Source of the DNA: Bradyrhizobium campsiandrae
GTDB lineage: Bacteria > Pseudomonadota > Alphaproteobacteria > Rhizobiales > Xanthobacteraceae
DNA: 64,000 nt
NCBI RefSeq assembly: GCF_014529705.1
Contig: NZ_JAANIH010000031.1
Coordinates: 1 to 64,000, forward strand
Direction: 5' to 3'
Shown here piece after piece: positions 11,184 through 19,955 of this stretch. The position numbers and the translations under genes are program-made. The notes below the pieces were generated by a model. It worked only from the letters and a program-made list of their open reading frames with translations, did no database searches and was not told where the DNA came from. The stretch's first letter is position 1, and each line of letters begins with the position of its first letter.

Positions 11184-11813
11184 ATGCCAGTAACACTCCT
11201 CGACCTGATCCTGCTCGGTGTGATGCTGATCTCGGGCCTGCTCGCCATGGTTCGCGGCTTCATGCGCGAAATCCTGTCGATCGCGGCCTGGGGCGCGGCG
11301 GCAATCGTGACGCTTTACTCCTTCTCGAAGCTGCTGCCGACCGCCAAGACCTATTTCAACAACGACACGGTCGCGAGCGTGGTCGTCGTCGCAGGCGTGT
11401 TCGTCGGCACCCTGATCGTGGTCTCCGTGATCACGGTCCGGATCTCCGACATGATCCTGGATTCGCGCATTGGCGCGCTGGACCGCACCCTCGGGTTCCT
11501 GTTTGGCCTCGCGCGCGGGCTTTTGATCGTCGTGGTGGCCTTCCTGTTCTTCACCTGGCTGGTGCCGGACAAGCAGCGCCCGGACTGGGTCACGGGGGCC
11601 AAATCCCGCGTGGTGCTCCAGGGAACCGGGGATTGGCTGATGGCCCTCTTGCCTGATGACCCCGAGAACACCATCTTGAAGAGATTCAAGAAAAACAAAC
11701 CAGAAGATGATCAAGCTGACACCGAGCAGCAGCCTCCGGGCAGCGGCGACGGCTACAGCAAACCTGCTCGTGACAGCCTGAAGAAGCTGATCGAGAAACC
11801 TGCGGCGCGTTAA
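11184..11813 (+). CDS. cvpA: CvpA family membrane protein
   Basis: A 209-residue protein with four hydrophobic segments in its first 130 residues (LLDLILLGVMLISGLLAMV, IAAWGAAAIVTLYSF, VVVVAGVFVGTLIVVSVI, LLIVVVAFLFFTWL). The FGLARGLL turn is characteristic of CvpA. The charged C-terminal tail is hydrophilic. E. coli CvpA is needed for colicin V production and contributes to envelope homeostasis. Gene order cvpA-purF is conserved. The ATG at 11184 places the first TM helix at residue 5; upstream in-frame codons encode no family sequence. Confidence 0.93.
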   Translation: MPVTLLDLILLGVMLISGLLAMVRGFMREILSIAAWGAAAIVTLYSFSKLLPTAKTYFNNDTVASVVVVAGVFVGTLIVVSVITVRISDMILDSRIGALDRTLGFLFGLARGLLIVVVAFLFFTWLVPDKQRPDWVTGAKSRVVLQGTGDWLMALLPDDPENTILKRFKKNKPEDDQADTEQQPPGSGDGYSKPARDSLKKLIEKPAAR

Positions 11814-11840
11814 TTGAGCCAACAGAGAGGCGCGGACGAG

Positions 11841-13352
11841 ATGCGACACCCTGACCAGGACGCCCAACTTGATCTCGATACCGGCCCGGCCGCACTAGAG
11901 CTTCAGGACGACCTGGACGGAGACACGGTCCGCGAGGAATGCGGCGTATTCGGCATCTACGGACATCCTGAGGCTGCCGCCATCACGGCGCTCGGCCTTC
12001 ACGCCCTCCAGCACCGCGGCCAGGAAGCCGCCGGCATCGTCTCTTACGACGGCAGCCGCTTCCACAGTGAACGGCGTCTCGGCCTCGTCGGCGATACTTT
12101 TTCCCGCCGCGAGGTGATCGATCGCCTGCCCGGCACCACGGCGGTTGGCCACGTCCGCTACGCCACGACCGGCGCCACCATCCTGCGCAACGTGCAGCCG
12201 CTATTCGCTGAGCTCAATGCCGGCGGCCTTGCGGTCGCTCACAACGGCAACCTCTCCAACGGCCTGACGCTGCGCCGGGAGCTCGTCAAGAGCGGCGCTA
12301 TGATGCAGTCGACCTCCGACACCGAGGTGATCCTGCACCTGGTGGCGCGCTCGAGGCGCAGCCGCTTCATCGAGCGCTACATCGATGCGCTGCGCGAGAT
12401 CGAAGGCGCCTATGCGCTGGTCTCGCTCACCAACAAGAAGCTGGTCGGCGCGCGCGACCCGCGCGGCATCCGCCCGCTGGTGCTGGGCGAGCTCGACGGC
12501 TGCCCGATCCTGACGTCGGAGACCTGCGCGCTCGACATCATCGGCGCACGCTTCGTCCGCGATATCGAGCCCGGCGAGGTCATCGTGTTCGACGAGAACG
12601 GCCAGGACATCCACAAGCCGTTCCCGCCGATGGCGCCGCGCCCGTGCATCTTCGAATACATCTACTTCTCGCGGCCGGATTCCATCGTCCACGGCCGCTC
12701 GGTCTACGAGGTGCGCAAGGCCTTCGGCGCGCAGCTCGCGCGCGAGAGCCATGTGCCCGTCGACGTCGTGGTGCCGGTGCCTGACTCCGGCGTGCCCGCC
12801 GCGGTCGGCTACAGCCAGCATTCGGGCGTGCCGTTCGAGCTCGGCATCATCCGCAACCACTATGTCGGCCGCACCTTCATCCAGCCGACGCAGGCGATAC
12901 GCGAATCCGGCGTGCGCATGAAGCACTCGGCCAACCGCGCCGCGATCGAAGGCAAGCGCATCATCCTGATCGACGACTCCCTGGTGCGCGGCACCACCTC
13001 GAAGAAGATCGTGCGCATGATGCGCGATGCCGGCGCCAAGGAGGTGCACTTCCGCCTCGCCTCGCCGCCGATCCTCTACCCCGATTATTACGGCATCGAC
13101 CTGCCAGATCGCGGCGGCCTCTTGGCCGCGACGCATTCGCTGGAGGAGATGCGCGAGCTGATCGGCGCGGACTCGCTCGCCTTCCTGTCGATCGACGGCA
13201 TGTACCGCGCGATGGGCGAGCCCGGCCGCGACCCCGCCAATCCGAAATTTGCGGATCACTGCTTCACCGGCGTCTATCCGACCCACCTCACCGATCAGAC
13301 CCAGATCGAGCCGCAACCGCGGCAACTGTCGCTGCTGGCGGAGGCGAGCTGA
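11841..13352 (+). CDS. purF: Amidophosphoribosyltransferase
   Basis: Catalyses the first committed step of purine synthesis, making 5-phosphoribosylamine from PRPP and glutamine. The nucleophile cysteine is C34 in EECGVFGIYG, preceded by a 33-residue propeptide that is normally removed. The Ntn-amidotransferase part includes GHVRYATTG and AHNGNL. The PRTase part carries the PRPP loop IILIDDSLVRGTTS. Length is 503. ATG 11841 has an AGAGAGG ribosome site ten bases upstream; a TTG at 11814 has none. Typical alphaproteobacterial propeptide type. Confidence 0.97.
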   Translation: MRHPDQDAQLDLDTGPAALELQDDLDGDTVREECGVFGIYGHPEAAAITALGLHALQHRGQEAAGIVSYDGSRFHSERRLGLVGDTFSRREVIDRLPGTTAVGHVRYATTGATILRNVQPLFAELNAGGLAVAHNGNLSNGLTLRRELVKSGAMMQSTSDTEVILHLVARSRRSRFIERYIDALREIEGAYALVSLTNKKLVGARDPRGIRPLVLGELDGCPILTSETCALDIIGARFVRDIEPGEVIVFDENGQDIHKPFPPMAPRPCIFEYIYFSRPDSIVHGRSVYEVRKAFGAQLARESHVPVDVVVPVPDSGVPAAVGYSQHSGVPFELGIIRNHYVGRTFIQPTQAIRESGVRMKHSANRAAIEGKRIILIDDSLVRGTTSKKIVRMMRDAGAKEVHFRLASPPILYPDYYGIDLPDRGGLLAATHSLEEMRELIGADSLAFLSIDGMYRAMGEPGRDPANPKFADHCFTGVYPTHLTDQTQIEPQPRQLSLLAEAS

Positions 13353-13367
13353 CACGAGGACGGGGCC

Positions 13368-13511
13368 ATGCAGACGATCATCGCTATCTTCTGCGGAGTG
13401 CTTTTGGTCAGCTTCATTGTCTTCGCCTTCCGACAGGGTATGAAGGTAACACCCACCAAATCGGAAAACGCGTCGAACGACGATCTCAAGCATTTGACCC
13501 GCGACGGCTGA
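13368..13511 (+). CDS. 47-residue single-pass membrane protein downstream of purF
   Basis: A very short gene 15 bp after the purF stop. The protein begins MQTIIAIFCGVLLVSFIVFA, one N-terminal transmembrane helix, followed by a charged tail ending KHLTRDG. An ACGAGGACGGGG stretch before ATG 13368 can serve as a ribosome site. Position and strand suggest co-transcription with purF. The function is unknown; such small proteins often bind and tune larger membrane partners, but nothing here shows a partner. Support is the clear TM helix, the ribosome site and clean termination. Confidence 0.65.
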   Translation: MQTIIAIFCGVLLVSFIVFAFRQGMKVTPTKSENASNDDLKHLTRDG

Positions 13512-13597
13512 AGCTCGAAGGCAAAATTATGTCATGCCGGGCTTGTCCCGGTGACCCATGTCTGTAAAACCCGCCGCGAAGACGTGGATACACGGAC

Positions 13598-14341
13598 ATG
13601 ACAAAGCCCCTCGCCGACCGCATCGCTCTCGTCACCGGCGCCTCGCGCGGCATCGGTTTTGCCACCGCTCTCGCGCTGGCGAAGGCCGGCGCGCATATCG
13701 TTGCCACTGCGCGCACGCAAGGCGGGCTGGAAGAGCTCGACGACGAGATCCGGAAGGTCAGCGGCGACGGCGCCACGCTGGTGCCGCTCAACCTCACCGA
13801 TTCCGACGGCATCGCGCGGCTTGGAGCCGGTTTGCACGAGCGCTACGGCAAGCTCGACATTCTCGTCGGCAATGCCGGCGTGCTCGGCCCCTCCTCGCCG
13901 GTCGGCCATATCGAGCTGAAGACCTTCAACGACGTCATGGCCGTCAACGTCTCCGCGAACTTCCAGCTGATCCGCTGCATGGAGCCGCTGCTGAAGCAGT
14001 CCGACGCCGGGCGCGCCGTGTTCATCACCTCGGGCGCCGCCAACAAGGCAACCGCCTATGTCAGCCCCTACGCCGCCTCCAAGGCCGCGCTGGAAACACT
14101 GGCACGCGCCTGGGCGCAGGAGACCGCGAACTCCGCAATCCGCGTCAATCTGTTCAACCCGGGCCCGATCCGCACCCGCATGCGCGCCACCTTGATGCCG
14201 GGCGAGGATCCCGCAACGCTCGATACGCCCGAGCAGGTCGCCGAATTCATCGTGCCACTGTGCGCGCCCGATTGGACCGAGACCGGCAAGTTCTACGACT
14301 ACAAGACGCGCAGCCTGATGAGCTTCCGCGCGCCGGCCTGA
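13598..14341 (+). CDS. SDR-family oxidoreductase
   Basis: A classical short-chain dehydrogenase/reductase of 247 residues. The Rossmann dinucleotide motif TGASRGIG is at residues 13-20, NAGVLG follows beta-4, FITSGAA carries the catalytic Ser, and YAASK the catalytic Tyr and Lys. NLFNPGPIRT follows. The Ala/Thr-containing Gly motif with ATAR at the end of beta-2 is compatible with NADP preference, but this is inference. The substrate is not predictable from sequence. It is likely its own transcription unit, 86 bp after the small membrane gene. Confidence 0.92.
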   Translation: MTKPLADRIALVTGASRGIGFATALALAKAGAHIVATARTQGGLEELDDEIRKVSGDGATLVPLNLTDSDGIARLGAGLHERYGKLDILVGNAGVLGPSSPVGHIELKTFNDVMAVNVSANFQLIRCMEPLLKQSDAGRAVFITSGAANKATAYVSPYAASKAALETLARAWAQETANSAIRVNLFNPGPIRTRMRATLMPGEDPATLDTPEQVAEFIVPLCAPDWTETGKFYDYKTRSLMSFRAPA

Positions 14342-14420
14342 TTGACTCACATGCCTCCCCGCGATTGACTGCCCGCGCTCAAGCGGCAGCAAAGCCGCAA
14401 GTTAAAAAAGGGAGGTCGCC

Positions 14421-15569
14421 ATGGCGTCATGGCACGGTTGCGCAAGCTTCACACGTGCGCTGGCAAGCGTCTCTCACGTCTTTTCCATCCTGATCGCCGT
14501 CACCGCCTTTGTGCTTCCCGGCACGGCGGACGCAGGCAACGTCCCGACCTTCGCGGTCGATCCCGCCTGGCCAAAACCGCTGCCGAACAACTGGATCCTC
14601 GGCCAGATCGGCGGCATCACCGTCGACTGGCAAGGACACATCTGGATCATTCATCGTCCGCGCTCGCTCACCGACGACGAGAAAGGTGCAAGCCTCACCC
14701 CTCCGCGTTCGAAATGCTGCGTGTCGGCGCCGCCCGTGCTCGAATTCGATGCCGACGGCAATCTGCTGCGATCCTGGGGCGGGCCTGGTCCCGGCTATGA
14801 ATGGGTCGGCCGCGAGCACGGCATCGAGGTCGACGAGCGCGGCTTCGTCTGGATCGGCGGCAACGCCGACAACGACAACGCGATCCTGAAGTTCACGCTC
14901 GACGGCAAGTTCGTGGCCCAGATCGGCAGGATCGCGCCGAGCCTCGGCAGCAACGACACCACGCAGCTCGGCAAGCCCGCGGAGACCGCGATCGACAAGG
15001 AGGCGAACGAGATCTACGTCGCCGACGGCTACGGCAACCGCCGCGTCATCGTGTTCGACGCGACCACCCTCGCCTACAAGCGGCACTGGGGCGCCTATGG
15101 CAACAAGCCCGAAGACGCCAAGCAGGCGGCCTTTGATCCCAAGGCGCCGGTATCGCAGCAGTTCGGCAATCCCGTCCACTGCGTGAAGATCGCCAATGAC
15201 GGTCTCGTCTATGTCTGCGACCGCATCAACAATCGCATCCAGGTGTTCCGGAAGGACGGCACCTTCGTGAAGGAGTTCTTCTTCGAGAAGAATACGCTCG
15301 GCAACGGCGCCGTCTGGGACATCGCGATCTGGCCCGATCCGAAGCAGACCTATTTGCTCAGCGCCGACGGCGAGAACAACGAGATCAGGGTGATCAGGCG
15401 CGAGGACGGCAGCGTGGTCGGCAGCTTCGGCCGCAATGGCCGCAATGCCGGACAATTCCACTGGGTGCATGCCATGGCGGTCGATGCCGCGGGTAACGTC
15501 TATACCGCCGAGGTCGACACCGGCAAACGCATCCAGAAATTCAAGCTGACCTCGGACGCGCTGAAATAG
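14421..15569 (+). CDS. Secreted NHL-type beta-propeller protein (amidating-lyase-like)
   Basis: A 382-residue exported protein with a signal peptide ending near GTADAG (residue 38). It then carries repeated NHL-like blades: GGITVDWQGHIWIIH, GIEVDERGFVWIGG, TAIDKEANEIYVADGYGNRRVI, CVKIANDGLVYVCDRINNRI, AMAVDAAGNVYTAE. The fold is a six-bladed propeller like peptidyl-alpha-hydroxyglycine lyase. A GGGAGG ribosome site sits nine bases before ATG 14421. Many such proteins are periplasmic binders or hydrolases of unknown substrate, and lyase activity should not be assumed. Confidence 0.85.
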   Translation: MASWHGCASFTRALASVSHVFSILIAVTAFVLPGTADAGNVPTFAVDPAWPKPLPNNWILGQIGGITVDWQGHIWIIHRPRSLTDDEKGASLTPPRSKCCVSAPPVLEFDADGNLLRSWGGPGPGYEWVGREHGIEVDERGFVWIGGNADNDNAILKFTLDGKFVAQIGRIAPSLGSNDTTQLGKPAETAIDKEANEIYVADGYGNRRVIVFDATTLAYKRHWGAYGNKPEDAKQAAFDPKAPVSQQFGNPVHCVKIANDGLVYVCDRINNRIQVFRKDGTFVKEFFFEKNTLGNGAVWDIAIWPDPKQTYLLSADGENNEIRVIRREDGSVVGSFGRNGRNAGQFHWVHAMAVDAAGNVYTAEVDTGKRIQKFKLTSDALK

Positions 15570-15735
15570 CGCCTCAACGCATATTGCCCAAAAGTTAACC
15601 GACGGATGACGCAACGACGCGGCGTCTTCAGGCTTTAGGCGCATTGCCGCCGTCCCTCGGACAGGCTACGGAATTTGCCGGACCAAGGCTCCGCAAGAGA
15701 GCCGTCCGCCTATTTGACAATGGAGGAGACCTTTT

Positions 15736-16965
15736 ATGACGACGACGTTCGCGCGCCGCTCCGCGGCCCTGCTGGCCTGCGCCGCCGCTTTCGGATTTGC
15801 ATCATCAGCCTACGCCCAGGACAAGACCGTCACAATCGGCGTGCTCAACGACATGTCCAGCCTCTACGCCGACATCGGCGGCCCGGGCTCCGTGGTGGCG
15901 GTCAAGATGGCGGTCGAGGATTCCGGCCTGGCAGCCAAGGGCTGGAAGATCGAGGTCGTCAGCGGCGACCACCAGAACAAGCCTGACGTCGGCGTCAACA
16001 TCGCGCGGCAGTGGATCGACACCCAGAAGGTCGACATGATCACCGACACGCCGAACTCCGGCGTCGCGCTGGCGGTGAGTAACGTCGCCAAGGAAAAGAA
16101 CGTCGTCCTACTCAACAATGGCGGCGCCAGCGCCGACCTGACCGGCAAGGCCTGCAACGCCAATACCATCTCCTACACCTATGACACCTACATGCTCGCC
16201 ACCGGCACCGGCAAGGCGCTGACCAAGGCCGGCGGCGACACCTGGTTCTTCCTGACTGCCGACTACGCCTTCGGTGCGGCGCTCGAGCGCGACACCAGCG
16301 CGGTCGTGACCGCGAATGGCGGCAAGGTGCTCGGCGGCGTCAAGCATCCGCTCAACACCTCCGACTTCTCGTCATTCCTGCTCCAGGCGCAGAATTCGAA
16401 AGCCAAGATCGTCGGACTTGCCAATGCCGGTGGCGACACCACCAACTCGATCAAGCAGGCCGCCGAGTTCGGCATCGTCGAGGGCGGCCAGAAGCTCGCG
16501 GCGCTGCTGCTCTTCATCAACGATGTCCATTCGCTCGGCCTCAAGACCGCGCACGGCCTGACCTTCACCGAATCCTTCTACTGGGACCTCAACGATGCCA
16601 CGCGCGCCTGGTCGAAGCGCTTCCAGGAGAAGACGGCCAACAAGGCGATGCCGTCGATGACCCAGGCGGGCAACTATGCCGGCGTGATTCATTACCTCAA
16701 GGCGCTGGAGGCGCTCGGCGGCAACCCGCATGACGGCGCCAAGGTCGTCGCCAAGATGAAGGAGATCCCGACCGACGATCCGCTGTTCGGCAAAGGCCCG
16801 CTCCGCGAGGACGGCCGCCGCATCATCCCGGCCTATCTGTTCGAGGTGAAGAAGCCGGACGAATCGAAGGGACCGTGGGACTATTACAAGCTGATCTCGA
16901 CCATCTCGGCGGACGATGCGGCCAAGCCGCTCAAGGACAGCGAGTGCCCGCTGGTGAAGAAATAA
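15736..16965 (+). CDS. Branched-chain amino-acid-type ABC substrate-binding protein (solitary paralogue)
   Basis: A 409-residue periplasmic binding protein with a signal peptide cleaved after SSAYA, then DKTVTIGVLNDMSSLYADIG. It is closely related to the LivK of the operon at 27-31.8 kb: both share YAD-GGPGS, MAVEDSGLA, GDHQNKPD and TWFFLTADYAFGAALERD. No permease or ATPase gene adjoins it, so it may feed the livFGHM proteins encoded 10-15 kb away with an alternative ligand. The ribosome site is GGAGGAG. Family members bind amino acids, amides or aromatic acids; the ligand here is unknown. Confidence 0.92.
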   Translation: MTTTFARRSAALLACAAAFGFASSAYAQDKTVTIGVLNDMSSLYADIGGPGSVVAVKMAVEDSGLAAKGWKIEVVSGDHQNKPDVGVNIARQWIDTQKVDMITDTPNSGVALAVSNVAKEKNVVLLNNGGASADLTGKACNANTISYTYDTYMLATGTGKALTKAGGDTWFFLTADYAFGAALERDTSAVVTANGGKVLGGVKHPLNTSDFSSFLLQAQNSKAKIVGLANAGGDTTNSIKQAAEFGIVEGGQKLAALLLFINDVHSLGLKTAHGLTFTESFYWDLNDATRAWSKRFQEKTANKAMPSMTQAGNYAGVIHYLKALEALGGNPHDGAKVVAKMKEIPTDDPLFGKGPLREDGRRIIPAYLFEVKKPDESKGPWDYYKLISTISADDAAKPLKDSECPLVKK

Positions 16966-16980
16966 GGCGGGAGACTCTGC

Positions 16981-17072
16981 CGTAGGGTGGGCAAAGGCGC
17001 AAAAGCGCCGTGCCCACCAATCTCTCCACAAACGTAGAAGTGGTGGGCACGCTTCGCTCTGCCCACCCTACG
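16981..17072. repeat. Intergenic inverted repeat (GTAGGGTGGGCA type)
   Basis: A 92-bp palindromic element between the convergent ABC-binding-protein and der genes. Outer arms are CGTAGGGTGGGCA and TGCCCACCCTACG. An inner pair, GTGCCCACCA with TGGTGGGCAC, flanks a short spacer. It folds into a long hairpin on either strand, so it may also end transcription from both sides. A related element with CGTAGGATGGGTA arms lies at 63349-63436. I recall such palindromes as abundant intergenic repeats in Bradyrhizobium, which would need a genome search to confirm. Confidence 0.8.
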
Positions 17073-17083
17073 AAGCTATTTAC

Positions 17084-18466
17084 TCACGACGGCCGCTTGC
17101 GCTTGTGGGCGAAGGGGTTGGCCTTCTCGCGTAGGGTAATGCGCACCGGCGTACCCGGCAGCTCGAAGGTCTCGCGCATCGAATTGGTCAGGTAGCGCAG
17201 GTATGACTGCGGCACCGCGTCGGCACGCGAGCAGAACAGCACGAAGCTCGGCGGGCGCGCCTTGGTCTGGGTGATGTAGTTCAGCTTGAGCCGGCGGCCT
17301 GATACGGCCGGCGGCGGATTGGCCTGGACCGCCTGCTCGAACCAGCGATTGAGCGCTGAGGTGGGCACGCGCCTGTTCCAGACCGCGTAGGAGTCCTGGA
17401 TCGCCTGCATCAGGCGGTCGATGCCCTCGCCCATCAGGCCGGAGACGGCGACGATGGGCACGCCCTTGAGCTGGGGCAGCCAATGGTCGGCGTCGCGACG
17501 CAGACCCGAGATCGCACCGCCCCCCTTGGTCTCCATCAGGTCCCATTTGTTGACCGCGAGCACCACTGCCCGGCCCTCGCGCTCGATCAGATCCGCGATG
17601 CGCAGATCCTGCTCCTCGAAGCGGTTCTGCGAATCCATCATCATCACGACGACTTCGGCAAAGCGCACCGCACGCAGCGCATCGGCGACCGAGAGCTTCT
17701 CCAGCTTCTCCTCGATGCGCGAGCGCCGGCGCAGGCCTGCGGTGTCGAACACGCGAAACTCGCGGCCCTTCCAGACGATCTCGACCGCGATGGAATCGCG
17801 CGTGGTGCCGGCCTCCGGGCTCGTCAGCAGGCGTTCTTCGCCGAGCAGGTGGTTGATCAGCGTCGACTTGCCGGCATTGGGACGGCCGACGATCGCAACC
17901 CGGATCGGGCGCGTCGCGGCCTCCTCCTCGGACAACGGCGCGTCGTCCTCGGCCTCATCCTCGCTGGCGGGCTCCGGCATCAGCTTGGCGAGCGCGTCGT
18001 AAAGCTCGCCCATGCCCTCGCCATGCTCGGCGGAGATCTGGATGGGATCGCCGAGGCCGAGCGCAAAGGCTTCCATGGCGCCGGCGTCGCCGTGCTTGCC
18101 CTCGCTCTTGTTGGCGACCAGCAGCACCGGCTTGTTGGCGCGGCGGGCGAAATCGGCGAAGGCGCGATCGGTCGGCGTGAGCCCGATCCGGGCATCGATC
18201 ACGAAGAACAGGGCGTCGGCCTGTGCGATCGCGGTCTCGGTCTGCTCCTGCATCCGCGCGGTGAGCGAACCCTTGGCGCCCTCGTCGAGGCCGGCGGTGT
18301 CGATGATGGTGAACTGGAGATCGCCGAGCCTCGCCTCGCCCTCGCGGCGGTCGCGGGTGACGCCCGGCAGATCATCGACGAGAGCGAGCTTCTGTCCAAC
18401 CAGGCGGTTGAACAGCGTCGATTTGCCGACATTGGGCCGGCCGATAATGGCGATCGTAAAGGACAT
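17084..18466 (-). CDS. der: Ribosome-assembly GTPase Der (EngA)
   Basis: A 460-residue protein with two tandem GTPase domains and a C-terminal KH-like domain. It is essential for 50S subunit maturation. The first G domain has GRPNVGKST at residues 8-16, DTAG, and VANKSE as NKxE-type G4. The second has GRPNAGKST, FDTAGLRRRS and VNKWD. The C-terminal domain includes LNYITQTKARPPSF. Between the G domains is an acidic linker (EPASEDEAEDDAPLSEEE). ATG is at 18466. Upstream on the same strand are a lipoprotein gene and a YfgM-like gene. Confidence 0.97.
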   Translation of the reverse strand: MSFTIAIIGRPNVGKSTLFNRLVGQKLALVDDLPGVTRDRREGEARLGDLQFTIIDTAGLDEGAKGSLTARMQEQTETAIAQADALFFVIDARIGLTPTDRAFADFARRANKPVLLVANKSEGKHGDAGAMEAFALGLGDPIQISAEHGEGMGELYDALAKLMPEPASEDEAEDDAPLSEEEAATRPIRVAIVGRPNAGKSTLINHLLGEERLLTSPEAGTTRDSIAVEIVWKGREFRVFDTAGLRRRSRIEEKLEKLSVADALRAVRFAEVVVMMMDSQNRFEEQDLRIADLIEREGRAVVLAVNKWDLMETKGGGAISGLRRDADHWLPQLKGVPIVAVSGLMGEGIDRLMQAIQDSYAVWNRRVPTSALNRWFEQAVQANPPPAVSGRRLKLNYITQTKARPPSFVLFCSRADAVPQSYLRYLTNSMRETFELPGTPVRITLREKANPFAHKRKRPS

Positions 18467-18516
18467 CGGTCATTCGTGCGCCGCGGAGGCTGCGCCTGTC
18501 AATTCAGTAAAAAATG

Positions 18517-19086
18517 TCAGCGTGAGAAGCTGCCGCTCGGCAGCGGCGCCGGGAAAGCTCCCTGCGTCTGCTGTTGCGGGGCGGCCTGCACCGGTTGCGC
18601 CGACTGCTGCGCGGGTTGCTGGTCCGGCGGCGGTGCGGTGGTGCGTTTACGGACGATCTTGTGCTTCGGCGGTGGAGCAGCCGATGCTGGGGCCGCCTCG
18701 GGCTGGGCCTCGCCATCGACCTCGCCGGCCGGCGCCTCAGCCGGTGCAGCCGCGGTGGAGGCCGGCTGCCTGGCCTTCTTGCCCTTGGCGGACTTGGATG
18801 GCTTTGCAGCCTCGGCGGGCGGCGGCTCGGCCGGCAGCGCTGCGACGGCCGGCGCGTTCGGATCCTGTTGCTGCTGGGCGCCCTTGTACATGTCCTTGGG
18901 CACGCCCTGCTCAAGTCCCGGCACGCCCTCGGGGAACACGGGCTTGCGGTCGCCCGGCAGCTTCTTCTTGGTGTCGAGGAAGTCGAGCAGATCGCTCGGA
19001 TCGAATCCGCCGCTGGAACAGCCGCCCAAGAGGCCCGTGAAGGCAATCAGGACGGCGGCTGCGATCAAACGTGGCGTGCGGCGCAT
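18517..19086 (-). CDS. Pro/Ala-rich lipoprotein upstream of der
   Basis: A 189-residue predicted lipoprotein. The lipobox LLGGC places the lipidated cysteine at about residue 23. The mature protein starts SSGGFDPSDLLDFLDTKKKL and then becomes low complexity, rich in Pro, Ala, Gln and Lys, with no folded domain that I recognise. In many proteobacteria the gene between yfgM-like and der is bamB, a beta-propeller lipoprotein of the BAM complex. Here this short disordered lipoprotein occupies that slot. It could be a periplasmic scaffold or a peptidoglycan-spanning tether; the function is unknown. Confidence 0.75.
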   Translation of the reverse strand: MRRTPRLIAAAVLIAFTGLLGGCSSGGFDPSDLLDFLDTKKKLPGDRKPVFPEGVPGLEQGVPKDMYKGAQQQQDPNAPAVAALPAEPPPAEAAKPSKSAKGKKARQPASTAAAPAEAPAGEVDGEAQPEAAPASAAPPPKHKIVRKRTTAPPPDQQPAQQSAQPVQAAPQQQTQGAFPAPLPSGSFSR

Positions 19087-19130
19087 GTCGATATCTCGTC
19101 TCAGCTCTCAGGACCGTCAGCTGTCGAATT

Positions 19131-19784
19131 TCAGCTCTTGGCGACGGGCGGCAGCAAGGCCTGGAGCGCTTCGGCGCGCGAGCGCAGGCCCGGCGGCGTC
19201 TCGCCGTCCTCGGCGATCGCGTCGAGCCATTTGCGGGCCGCGGTCATGTCGTTGTTGCGCCAGGCCGACAGCGCCAGCACCTCGCGGGCGCTGTGGCGGA
19301 AGGTGGATTTGGGTTCGGCGGAGGTCTCCAGCCGCTGCTGGATGTCGGCATAGCTGGCGCTGTCCACCAGCAGGCCGGCGGCGCGGATCTTCGCCAGGTC
19401 CTGCCACTCGCCGCCGACGCCGCGATCCGCGGCGATGTCGTCATACAGCTTGGCCGCAGCCTTGGGATCGCGGGCCGACGCCTCGGCCGCGGCACGAACC
19501 CGCGCCAGGGTGCGATAGCCGCCGGGGGCCTTGGCGGCGAGATCTGCGAACGCCGTCTCGGCCTCCGCATGCTTGCCCTGCTCCGAGAGCTCGACGGCCT
19601 TCTCGAAGGTCGCGCCGGCCTCGGCGGCCTTCTTGGCCTCCAGGTACTGATAGCCGCGCCAGCCGGCCACGGCCGCCACGATCAGCACCATCAGGGCGAT
19701 GAAGTAGAGCGAATATTTGTCCCACAGCTTCTTGAGCTGTTCGCGACGTACTTCCTCGTCGACTTCGTCAAATAATTCAGACAC
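19131..19784 (-). CDS. YfgM-like inner-membrane TPR protein
   Basis: A 217-residue protein with a short cytoplasmic N-terminus (SELFDEVDEEVRREQLKKLW), one TM helix (YFIALMVLIVAAVAGWRGY, about 26-46), and a periplasmic Ala-rich TPR-like domain (AEAGATFEKAVELSEQGKHA...). This is the YfgM/ancillary SecYEG architecture (PF09976-like). In E. coli YfgM helps hand secreted proteins to periplasmic chaperones. Translation starts at GTG 19784. It lies upstream of the lipoprotein and der genes on the same strand, probably one operon. Confidence 0.87.
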   Translation of the reverse strand: MSELFDEVDEEVRREQLKKLWDKYSLYFIALMVLIVAAVAGWRGYQYLEAKKAAEAGATFEKAVELSEQGKHAEAETAFADLAAKAPGGYRTLARVRAAAEASARDPKAAAKLYDDIAADRGVGGEWQDLAKIRAAGLLVDSASYADIQQRLETSAEPKSTFRHSAREVLALSAWRNNDMTAARKWLDAIAEDGETPPGLRSRAEALQALLPPVAKS

Positions 19785-19955
19785 TTAAGTTAATCCCATG
19801 CCCGGCCGGGAGCGCGCGCCAGATCGTGCGCGTCTCAAACCCGTCCCCACGTGGCGGCGGCGATACCCTATCGATATGGCGGTGGCAAGGCAAAGCAAGC
19901 TCGATCAAGGCGTTAACGCGACACCCGGGATATCCCGGGGCCTCCCCCGCCCCGT

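Noticed and set aside
17483..19702. A 739-codon open frame antisense to der and the genes after it
   Set aside because: It spans three well-supported genes on the other strand and has no recognisable family.
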